Shown here piece after piece: positions 55,975 through 64,000 of a DNA stretch of 64,000 bases. Position 1 is the stretch's first letter, and each line of letters opens with the position of its first letter. The stretch lies in assembly GCA_030710605.1 (NCBI GenBank), contig CP092874.1, positions 16,704,062 through 16,768,061 of the forward strand, written 5' to 3'. The stretch comes from Cordylochernes scorpioides. Lineage: Eukaryota > Arthropoda > Arachnida > Pseudoscorpiones > Chernetidae. Below the pieces are notes generated by a model, which did no database searches, was not told where the DNA came from, and saw only the letters and a list, made by a program, of their open reading frames with translations. The position numbers and the translations under genes are program-made.

Positions 55975-57663
55975 TCAGCAAATTACTTCCTGATCCAAGA
56001 ATTTGAAATCATCCATGTATTCGTTGTTGAGGCTGGAAACATTTACTTTGTACACATTGTGCTTCTTTTGACGAATTTCTCCGCCTCCAAACAGATTGTG
56101 GGTAAGTGTAACTTGCTGCACTCTCTTTAGGCCCAGTGCGTCCACCATTCTCTTTGAAATATAGGACCGCTGGGATCCACAGTCAAGCAACACTCGAACA
56201 TTATGTTTCCCCTTTGGTCCGCTTATCTTGACTATCAGAGTTTGTAGATAGACTCCTCCCACGGTAGCATTGTTCAAAGTTGTTGACGTGAATTGATTGG
56301 CGGTCTCTTGCTCTGTTGCAGGACTTTCCCCTGAAACCTTTAGTTCCGCTTTTTGGAGATGAGAAGTCTTCTGGGCTTCCAAAGTAGGACACATAATGGC
56401 GTAATGCTTCCCTCCGCAGACAGGACAACGTGGCTTAATCCGGCATTTCTTGAATGCGTGGCCAGGAAGCAGGCACCAAAAACAAACATTCTTCCCTTTA
56501 GCCTTATCTTTCTTCTCTGGTAGATGCATCCGCTGTCCACTGTAGCATTCTTGACTCGGGTGACCATTCCCACAAAAGATGCAGTTATTTCGCATCCGAG
56601 TGGTGTTGGCGATCTGAGTGGTGTTGGCGAGGTCAGTAGCCGACGGCATTTTACTTCCAGTATTCTTCTTAGAAAGAGATTTCCTGTTTGATCGATCATC
56701 CTTCGCATCTTGATTGTTGTCGATCTTGAACGCTGCTTTGGCCATATTCACTCGACTCTCGCCCTTCACTTCTGTCTTCAAAAACGTCATGAGTTGTGTC
56801 AACTTATCCTGTACTCCTCTTCCGCTCACCGTATATTGACTTCGTTCCCATACTCTCAGGGTGTCCTCTGGTAGCGCTGATTCGACGAGTGGGTACAGCA
56901 TAGCCGCAAACTTGTCACGAGCGACGCCCAATGTTTCTAATGCTCGCAGTTGTGTCTCCAGTCTATCGTAAAGCTTCACTACAGACATCTTACCTTCGGC
57001 TCTCACATTCTGAAGCACATTCTGAAGCAGGTCACGCACATAAATCTCAACAAGCATTTCATCCTCTCCAAAACGTGATTTGATATACTCGATGACTTTA
57101 GGGTAGTTGTCGGCACTCGGTGGAAAACTTTCGACTGCTTCTCTTGCCTCGGAGTTCTCGGCAGTGGCTTGAAAGAGATACTGAAACTTAGTTTCTGGAG
57201 GCATCTGTGGATCCCGGTCAATCGTGCTGAACTGACTCCAGAATGTAATCCATTCTCTTGGTTCTCCCCCAAACTTCTTGAACTCCAGCTTCGGTAGTCG
57301 ATAGTTCATTGCTGCTGTGCCGCTGATTGTACTAGTACTAACGTCATCCTCTTCCGCAAGAGCCTCGTAATCAGTCATAATGTTACTGAAATTATCTTCG
57401 TACTCACAAACGGATTCGTACTCAGCAGTGAAAATGTCTTCAGACGCTGATTCTCGTAGCAGAGCTTCTTCCATCCTCATGTTCAATATTAAAAGCTTTT
57501 CATGGTGGGTCTGGAGTCGGCGGAGGATTTTCTCTACATCTGCTTTCTTGACTTCCTTCTTCTTGATCTCTGTTTCGAGCTCATTGAACGCCTTGGTGAA
57601 CATTGCACGCACTGGCGTCCTAAGCTTTTTCAGTTCAGCACTACTAACTGGTTGGTCAGCCAT
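55975..57663 (-). CDS. BEL/Pao gag and start of protease
   Basis: 562 codons from ATG at 57663. The N-terminal third is helical and charged. From about residue 122 comes the conserved LPKLEFKKFGGEPREW block typical of BEL gag (the DUF1759 region). Three zinc knuckles follow at about residues 363-430 (CIFCGNGHPSQEC, CFWCLLPGHAFKKC, CPVCGGKHYAIMC). An aspartic protease active-site-like LLDCGSQRSYIS lies at about residue 490. The frame ends in TGA at 55975-55977 inside the protease, in the same frame as the downstream pol ORF. In intact family members gag and pol are one polyprotein; here they are separated by this stop. Confidence 0.9.
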   Translation of the reverse strand: MADQPVSSAELKKLRTPVRAMFTKAFNELETEIKKKEVKKADVEKILRRLQTHHEKLLILNMRMEEALLRESASEDIFTAEYESVCEYEDNFSNIMTDYEALAEEDDVSTSTISGTAAMNYRLPKLEFKKFGGEPREWITFWSQFSTIDRDPQMPPETKFQYLFQATAENSEAREAVESFPPSADNYPKVIEYIKSRFGEDEMLVEIYVRDLLQNVLQNVRAEGKMSVVKLYDRLETQLRALETLGVARDKFAAMLYPLVESALPEDTLRVWERSQYTVSGRGVQDKLTQLMTFLKTEVKGESRVNMAKAAFKIDNNQDAKDDRSNRKSLSKKNTGSKMPSATDLANTTQIANTTRMRNNCIFCGNGHPSQECYSGQRMHLPEKKDKAKGKNVCFWCLLPGHAFKKCRIKPRCPVCGGKHYAIMCPTLEAQKTSHLQKAELKVSGESPATEQETANQFTSTTLNNATVGGVYLQTLIVKISGPKGKHNVRVLLDCGSQRSYISKRMVDALGLKRVQQVTLTHNLFGGGEIRQKKHNVYKVNVSSLNNEYMDDFKFLDQEVIC

Positions 57664-57725
57664 CCTGAGAAGTAATCACTGGTTCACAGTTGCACCTTTG
57701 TGTAATCAGTAATTCTTCAATCTTT

Positions 57726-57743
57726 ATCCTGTCGACTGCGCCA
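57726..57743 (-). promoter_or_regulatory. Primer-binding site, tRNA-Ser type
   Basis: Minus strand TGGCGCAGTCGACAGGAT begins three bases after the 5' LTR. It matches the complement of a eukaryotic tRNA-Ser 3' end (…ATCCTGCCGACTGCGCCA) with one mismatch. The assignment rests on remembered tRNA-Ser sequence. Confidence 0.65.
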
Positions 57744-57746
57744 AAA

Positions 57747-58219
57747 TGTTGTCTTTGTCTTAGATTTAAAAAAAAAGAAAGACAATACAAGGTCCCGATG
57801 GCTTAACCTGAACTAAACGCTCCTAGCTTTACAGTAATGCTGGAAACCGACTTGAAAATTATAAATTGGTAAATCAATACCTTTGTTGCAGGGATCAGTA
57901 GAAGTGTCACAACGTTGGATGACGAGGCCTAAGTTAGTAAACAGTGATGAAGAATTAATACTTATTGAAAGAAATATTTATTTAAAAAATCACACAAATT
58001 AATATCAATACAAATGTTATTCAAAAACAATTATTAAAATTTATGAGGGATAGTTCCTTTTCTGGCCCGTCAAAACCAAACGTTAGCTCGAAAACAGCCT
58101 TTGTTTACCGGAACTTTTAGGGTTGATTCTTTGTTCTTGCTCGCGCATGCGCGGGGGCCGGCAGCCGGGCCGTGTTGCCACTGTTTGGTTGGTCCAAAAA
58201 AGTACCTATTTTCGCGTCA
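57747..58219 (-). repeat. BEL/Pao 5' LTR
   Basis: 473 bp, near-identical to the 3' LTR (G/A difference in ACTTGAGAAT versus ACTTGAAAAT, one extra A). Contains a CpG-rich GCGCATGCGCGGGGGCCGGC segment that may serve as promoter. Confidence 0.95.
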
Positions 58220-58224
58220 GCCAT

Positions 58225-59205
58225 AACTCAATTATCAACGAAAACTCATTGATTTTCGGTTAAACTAAAAACATTAAATCATCCTTTGTTGTTGAAACCT
58301 TTTTATTTTTCATTTTTCTTTTTTTTTTTCCAAGCACTCAACTTTGATTTCGCTCAACCACTTTTTATTTTTATTTGATTTCAAAATACCTTATGAAATT
58401 TTATTTTTATTTTTATTTTGATTTCTCAAAAGCCCTAATAAAATTCCCTCGGTTTCCATTCCCAATTTCGAGCTAGAATATGGTTAGGCATTTTCTTTTT
58501 TTTTTTCACCATGCATCAAGCATTCACTTTGATTTCTTCCAATTTTTATTTTTATTTTTATTTTACTTTGATTTCTCAAAAGACCTTATGAAATTTCCTC
58601 GAATTCTTTTCCAAAATTCGAGCAAAAAAGTAACTAGGCATTTTCCCTTATCACCATGCAACAAAACAATTTTTCTTTTTCAACCAAACACATTCAATTT
58701 TGATTTCATTCAACTATTCTTATTTTATTTTGTTTTGATTTCAAAGCGCCTTATGAAATTTCCTCGATTTCTTTTCTCAAAATTCGAGCAAAAAAGTAAC
58801 TAAGCATTTGTCTTTGTCACCATGCAACAAAATATTTTTCTTTTTCAACCAAACACATTCAATTTTGATTTCATTCAACTATTTTTATATTATTTTATTT
58901 TGATTTCAAAAGCCTTAATAGAACTCCCTCGATTTCATTTCCTATCGAGTAGAATTCGTTTAGGCGCATTTTCCTTTCTTTTTAGCCCACTATGTACCAT
59001 AGCATTCATTGATTTCTTACAATTAAAATTTTTTTTTTTCTATTAATTATACTCAACCTATATCATCAACACCACTCTATTTTACCTCTTATATCACCAC
59101 CAATACTTGTATATAACCTCTCAATACCCACAACTAATTTTCCCACAAAATTATTTTTCACTTTACAGAATTCTCTCAGGCTAACCCCTTCTTGAATTCT
59201 TCACA
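58225..59205 (+). repeat. T-rich degenerate tandem repeats in the gypsy-like element
   Basis: About five imperfect units of about 170 bp sharing CCTTATGAAATTTCCTCGA, AAATTCGAGCAAAAAAGTAA and CACCATGCAACAAAA. They lie between the pol ORF and the polypurine tract. Apparent ORFs here are shadows of the repeat. Confidence 0.75.
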
Positions 59206-59220
59206 TGTAGGGGGCGCATC

Positions 59221-60257
59221 TGTCATAATTTGTATATAATTGTATGCACCCCCGACCCACTATGCATGTACAATGTATGATTTTCAAAGACTTAATAAAG
59301 AACAAGGTAACTGGAGGAAAGAAGTAGCAACCAAACATAGGAAATAGGTTTAAAGCGGGCACAATTATAAATAACTTGTACAGTCAATACTTCCTGACAG
59401 AAGGCCGGACGTATCTAGTGACCGCAGAAGTTATATTAGTCAAGAAGCACTCAATACTTCCTGACAAAGCAGGACGTATCTGGTGACCAGAAGTTATAAA
59501 AGTAGAGAGACACCCCATACTTCCGACCCAAGATCGGACGTATTTGATAACGCGGAAGTAAATAAAGTCGAAATAGCATCCGACACTTCCTATCAGGCAG
59601 ACCATATCTTTCACCAAAGAGAGCCGCCGGTCCAATTAGAAAGTACCCACTAAGTAGGTCAACCAATAGGAAAAGATCATGTGACATCTCTCGACCAATC
59701 AAAAAGAAACTGAGTCTTGGTGTTAAATCGAAAAGCAAGAATGGTCAGTTGTTCACTCGCTCTCGCCGAGTTCGGACCTAGTAGTGTTTTGGCTTCCATC
59801 TGAACAACATCTACAGTTCTTCATTCATTCCCACCGAGTTCAGACCCAGTCATCGACTCGACCCCACCAAGGTAATGTCTGCTCACTAGAGACCTCTCTC
59901 TCCGCTCATTTCATCTAAATCCAATCATCGCCATGTGATCAACTAATTAATCATCAAAAACCGCTCTGCCTTTCTCAAAAGCTTTCTTTCCTCCAACCCG
60001 TTGCCTTATATTTTCAACCATCAAGTGTCCCGGCTTATTTCCCCTGTGTGTAATCCTTTCACTCAGCCACCACGACTGCATCATCCACCACGACTGCATC
60101 ATTCACCACGACTGCGTCACCACTTCAACAACCTTCAACACCAAGAGTAAGGTTTCCCAACATAGTAGAATACCACAGCTATTCCTAAAGTCGACAGGAT
60201 TCTACAACAGTGTAATACATCAAATATTGCAGTGTAATAACTTTGGATTATATTACA
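59221..60257 (+). repeat. Right LTR of the gypsy-like element
   Basis: 1037 bp, the same length as the left LTR and almost identical. Followed by a (TA) run, so any TSD is hidden in the microsatellite. Confidence 0.9.
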
Positions 60258-60496
60258 TATATATATATATGGCGTGTTATTGCTTTGTTGTTCCTTATAT
60301 TTGCATACTCCAAGAGTCCCAATGGTTTGTGACTAGTTAATACACACGCCACTGTTCGGAAAAAAAGAAAGAAAATGTTTTAAAATAATAAATCAACGAT
60401 CTTAAAATACTTTTAGACTGACTGTAATATAAAAATAAGAACAAAACAAGTGATTTATTTGTTTACATAATTAGTAAGTGTAATTGTTAATTGTTT

Positions 60497-60523
60497 TTCT
60501 CTCTCTCTCTCTCTCTCTCTCTT
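60497..60523. repeat. (CT)n microsatellite
   Basis: Simple CT repeat, about 27 bp. Confidence 0.95.
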
Positions 60524-60609
60524 TGAAAATAATAAATTTAAAATACTTTCTTAAAAGGTAAAATTTCCAAATTCAAATAATCCAACCATACAAGATATTC
60601 TACAAAATA

Positions 60610-60812
60610 AAGGAGATATCAATCCCCGATTCCGGCAACCCGGCCCTGACACTTAGTCAAGAGCTCATCGCCCAACAGCTGCCCTCCTGCAAGGCCTAGG
60701 GGGACCACCTCTACTCCACCAACTCGCCATGTGTAAATAGTCAGGACAAGGTGACTCACGAGCTGTGCTCGAATGTAACACCTGTAAATTGAGACGAAAT
60801 AAATACATAAAA
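60610..60812 (+). other. Possible retroelement or transcript 3' end
   Basis: GC-richer than its surroundings; ends GTAAATTGAGACGAAATAAATAC with an AATAAA-like signal. No frame recognised. Confidence 0.3.
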
Positions 60813-60899
60813 TAAAATCGCCTAATTCTTTAAAACCATTTTAGCTGTAAGTAAACTTATTTATAAAATGAAAGGATTTAAAAGCACGAATGTTTCTTT

Positions 60900-61120
60900 T
60901 ATACATAATACAAACTTCTACTGCCCTTACTGCGATGAAAAAAATATATTGGGAGGGCTTGGCTCATTAGTGGTGAACCTTCCAGCGGTTTCGCCAATTT
61001 AATCCACCAGACCGCTTCTCAGAGCTCTAATACTGTATTGGACGATTCTGCTTATAATATACGCAGCACTGAAGGATGGAATCTCAGAAATGGTTTTCAA
61101 GAAAACTATGGATATAAGCT
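60900..61120 (-). mobile_element. TIR MITE family E copy
   Basis: Left arm CTACTGCCCTTACTGCGATG and GGAGGGCTTGGCTCATTAG, then GCGGTTTCGCCAATTTAATC and ATACTGTATTGGACGATTCT. Same family as 14690-15250, not interrupted. Confidence 0.7.
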
Positions 61121-61402
61121 TATAGGACAGTAGAATTATATTCAAACTTGTTATTTGTTGTTTCATCGTCTGAACCATAAAAGATATCCAACAGCCACAC
61201 CTATCTACATATGTAGAAACAGTTAAAATTTTGTACACTTGTAATTCATTATAAGACATGAACGCGCGCCATCTACATATATGTAGGGAAAACAATTATT
61301 AATAACAAGACATATTTTAGATTTGATTTGAATCATACTTTATTTATTAAACAATAAAAATGTGGTATTTTAAAAGGTTGAATGTCTTTCTTGCAAAAAG
61401 GT

Positions 61403-61470
61403 CGGTGGACGAGTAGGTAACACCCTCGATTCCCGACAGTCATGAACCGGGATTGAATCCAGCGTTAACA
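61403..61470 (+). mobile_element. Decayed tRNA-like SINE head
   Basis: GGTCGGTGGACGAGTAGGTAA followed 40 bp later by CCGGGATTGAATCC, a diverged box B. The spacing fits a tRNA-derived promoter, but no clover-leaf can be drawn. Confidence 0.4.
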
Positions 61471-62274
61471 TTTTGTTTAATATGTGAATAATCTTAATAT
61501 ATTATTCATTTATATAAATATTCTAAAATTCATACGCAATATGCTTTTTTTATTACGAATAATATTGAATATTTTCATAATAAAGAAAAAAATTGCGAAA
61601 GGCTTTTACGAATATTTTTATAAAAGTAAATACTAAATTTCTTATATATGAAAATATTATCATTGTTGTAAATAACATAAACTAGGTTGCTCTTTTTTAT
61701 CTGTAACTAATAAAGTGATTTTGGAACAAGGATGTCTTTCTTTTTCAAATCTATTTACGATTCAAACTCACCGACGTAGATAGGTGAAGCGTTGAGTTTT
61801 TCGGATATCGGATTTTAAAAATAAATTGTTTATAATGTTTGTGTTATGTCCCGGGGTATTTCTATCTTTCTATTAATACTATATTTCTGTGTTTATTATT
61901 GAACCTTCTGGAGACTTAGCAACCCACTGAAGACGCTGAGAACTATTTCAGAAAATAAAAATATAGCAATAGAACTTTTATAATTTTTACAGATCAATTG
62001 TAAATAGATTCATACACAAAAAAAGTAGTGAGGAAAGTTTTAGAACAGATGTGTAAATAAATCCCTTTTCAAACAAAGGCTCACGTGCACATGGGGAAAG
62101 GGAGAAAAAATTTTTCTGTATTATTTTGTTGTTGTATGGCGAATCCATACAGGGCAATGGGCCCTAATAAAAGCCTTTTTGTTGTTGTTGTTTATTATTG
62201 AAGTAAAACTTTTTTCAAGGAAGATTATTTCTTGTTTCGTAGGGATGTTTTTTCTCGCTGTTGTTCTAGTCTGT
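61471..62274. other. AT-rich, no gene; LINE-type tail at about 62140-62200
   Basis: Nothing recognised except GGGCCCTAATAAAAGCCTTT followed by (GTT)n. This resembles the AATAAAGGCTTTTGTGTG tail of the LINE at 15131 and is probably the 3' end of a related element. Confidence 0.4.
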
Positions 62275-63806
62275 TATATACTCACGGTCAAAACTTAAGG
62301 AAATTTCATATTTTGATATCGCTCCGGTCGTCTCTTTTTTATTGAAGGAGACAGAGGTTGTTCACACTTGGTTATATCGTATGTTTTCAATAAAGGTCAC
62401 TGTAATATCTTTCAGAGTTATTGTCTCAATCCTGATATACATGCTAAAAGGTACAACCTTTTAAGTTTTGTCCATGAGTGTATATACACTTGGTTATCTC
62501 GTGTGTCTATAATAAAGGTCACTGTAATATTTTTCAGAGTTATTGTCCCGATATACATACTAAAAGGTATAACTTCCTTGAGTTTTGTCCATGAGTGTAT
62601 ATACACTTGGTTATCTCGTATGTTTTCAATAAAGGTCACTGTAATATCTTTCAGAGTTATTGTCTGAATCCCGATATACATGGCAAAAGGTACAACTTCT
62701 TCAAGTTTTGTCCATGAGTGTATATACACTTGGTTATCTCGTGTGTCTTCAATAAAGGTCACTGTAATATCTTTCAGAGTTATTGTCTCAATATACATGC
62801 TAAAAGGTACAACTTCTTTAAGTTTTGTCCATGAGTGTATATACACTTGGTTATCTCGTGTATCTTCAATAAAGGTCACTGTAATATCTTTCCGAGTTAT
62901 TGTCTGAATCCCGATATACATGATAAAAGGTACAACTTCCTTAAGTTTTGTCCATGAGTGTATATACACTTGGTTATCTCGTGTGTCTTCAATAAAGGTC
63001 ACTGTAATATCTTTCATAGTTATTGTCTGAATCCTGATATACATGCTAAAAGGTACAAATTCCTTAAGTTTTGTCCATGAGTGTATATACACTTGGTTAT
63101 CACGTGTGTCTTCAATAAAGGTCACTGTAATATCTTTCAGAGTTATTGTCTGAATCCTGATATACATGCTAAAAGGTACAAATTCCTTAAGTTTTGTCCA
63201 TGAGTGTATATACACTTGGTTATCTCGTGTGTCTTCAATAAAGGTCACTGTAATATATTTCAGGGTTATTGTCTCAATATACATGCTAAAATGTACAACT
63301 TCCTTAATTTTTGTCCATGAGTGTATATACACTTGATTATCTCGTGTGTCTTCAATAAAGGTCACTGTAATATCTTTCCGAGTTATTGCCTGAATACCGA
63401 TATACATGATAAAAGGTACAACTTCCTTAAGTTTTGTCCATGAGTGTATATACACTTGGTTATCACGTGTGTCTTCAATAAAGGTCACTGTAATATCTTT
63501 CAGAGTTATTGTCTGAATCCTGATATACATGCTAAAAGGTACAACTTCCTTAAGTTTGGTCCATGAGTGTATATACACTTGGTTATCTCGTGTGTCTTCA
63601 ATAAAGGTCACTGTAATATCTTTCAGAGTTATTGTCTCAATATACATGCTAAAAGGTACAACTTCCTTAATTTTTGTCCATGAGTGTATATACACTTGGT
63701 TATCTCGTGTGTCTTCAATAAAGGTCACTGTAATATCTTTCAGAGTTATTGTCCCGATATACATGATAAAAGGTACAACTTCCTTAAGTTTTGTCCATGA
63801 GTGTAT
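62275..63806 (-). mobile_element. 123-bp TIR-satellite element, about twelve units
   Basis: The largest array. The left side has the terminal repeat (TATATACTCACGGTCAAAAC) and a foot (GATATCGCTCCGGTCGTCTC); then come about twelve 117-123-bp units, ending CCATGAGTGTA. A 477-codon minus-strand ORF results from the in-frame period, with no start context or domain to support a gene. Confidence 0.92.
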
Positions 63807-63945
63807 TTGGATTTTTGTGGTAGGCTTAAATGGCGTAACATCGGCAAGCATTCCTCATCAATGAACCAAACACTTCTTTTTTTTTTTAATCACCGCAGTA
63901 ATGATCGTAGGGAAAAAATGTCACAACCTGTTTGATTCTTACATA

Positions 63946-64000
63946 ATATACACTCATGGACAAAACTTAAGGAAGAGGTACCTTTTAGCATGTATATCGG
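63946..64000 (+). mobile_element. 123-bp TIR-satellite element, cut by window end
   Basis: Left terminal repeat TATACACTCATGGACAAAAC and the start of a unit; it continues beyond the window. Confidence 0.8.

Larger units (their letters stand above)
51857..58219 (-). mobile_element. BEL/Pao LTR retrotransposon, nested
   Basis: Reads on the minus strand, 6363 bp. LTRs are 57747-58219 (5') and 51857-52328 (3'), and the 5-bp TSD GCCAT lies at 51852-51856 and 58220-58224. It contains gag, protease, RT, RNase H and integrase in the BEL/Pao order, a primer-binding site and a purine-rich tract. The LTRs differ by one substitution and one A in a run, so it is very young. An in-frame TGA splits the polyprotein, and the RT active site reads YVDN, so this copy is probably defective. 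Described as found; no repaired form is given. Confidence 0.95.
47282..60257 (+). mobile_element. Gypsy-like LTR retrotransposon with nested BEL/Pao
   Basis: Two 1037-bp LTRs (47282-48318 and 59221-60257) begin TGTCATAA and end TTACA. They enclose about 4.5 kb of own sequence once the nested element (51857-58219) is removed. A polypurine-like GGGGGCGCATC directly precedes the right LTR. The order protease, (missing palm), RNase H, zinc-binding integrase N-domain matches Ty3/gypsy pol. There is no integrase core and no complete gag, so the copy must depend on others for movement. The near-identical LTRs indicate a recent insertion. Confidence 0.85.

Noticed and set aside
58480-59046. F- and L-rich ORFs resembling membrane proteins
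   Set aside because: They are translations of T-rich degenerate tandem repeats within the gypsy-like element.
62418-63851. 477-codon ORF with YIHSWTKLKE repeats
   Set aside because: Period equals the 123-bp satellite. Both strands are open, and other arrays of the same family carry frameshifts.

Overview
The window is animal (metazoan) nuclear DNA. It is AT-rich and consists almost entirely of mobile elements, element-derived satellites and one large duplicated block. I found no host protein-coding gene I could defend. The animal assignment rests on an LTR retrotransposon of the BEL/Pao superfamily (known only from animals), tRNA-derived SINEs, and a vertebrate-like U6 snRNA sequence. The repeat landscape (several tRNA-SINE families, hammerhead-bearing repeats, MITE-derived satellites, Helitrons) would fit a mollusc or another lophotrochozoan, but nothing seen here fixes the phylum.

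Layout. (1) Positions 1-21353 and 27250-46656 are two diverged copies, A and B, of one block in the same orientation. A 100-N assembly gap (21354-21453) abuts the end of copy A. Each copy carries in order: hammerhead-type ribozyme motifs, a hairpin MITE, a Helitron, a 33-bp minisatellite, a 61-bp satellite, LINE remnants, arrays of a 123-bp TIR satellite, SINEs, a 5'-truncated LINE inside a MITE, a TIR element with a hammerhead motif, and pogo-like MITEs. Later events differ between copies and leave readable empty sites: a U6 pseudogene and a solo LTR only in A, a Helitron only in B. (2) 21454-27249 lies between the copies and holds a 158-bp tandem duplication, a long gapped inverted repeat, a cluster of ATGCAAAT octamers, two further 123-bp arrays and hairpin elements. 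(3) 47282-60257 is a recent LTR retrotransposon (1037-bp LTRs, about one mismatch seen) with a Ty3/gypsy-like but catalytically incomplete pol ORF. A recent BEL/Pao element (51857-58219, opposite strand, TSD GCCAT) is nested inside it. (4) 60258-64000 has MITE, SINE-like and LINE-tail fragments and the largest 123-bp array (62275-63806).

The best candidates for something new are these. The first is a satellite family whose 123-bp unit contains the terminal inverted repeat of its own MITE, seen as about ten independent arrays with a common asymmetric architecture. The second is a set of hammerhead ribozyme motifs in at least three repeat families; two families have near-complete cores and a pairing stem I. 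The third is the gypsy-like element, which keeps a 738-codon ORF although the reverse-transcriptase palm is replaced by low-complexity sequence and at least two RNase H acidic residues are gone. No sequence search or folding program was run; family names are from motif recognition.
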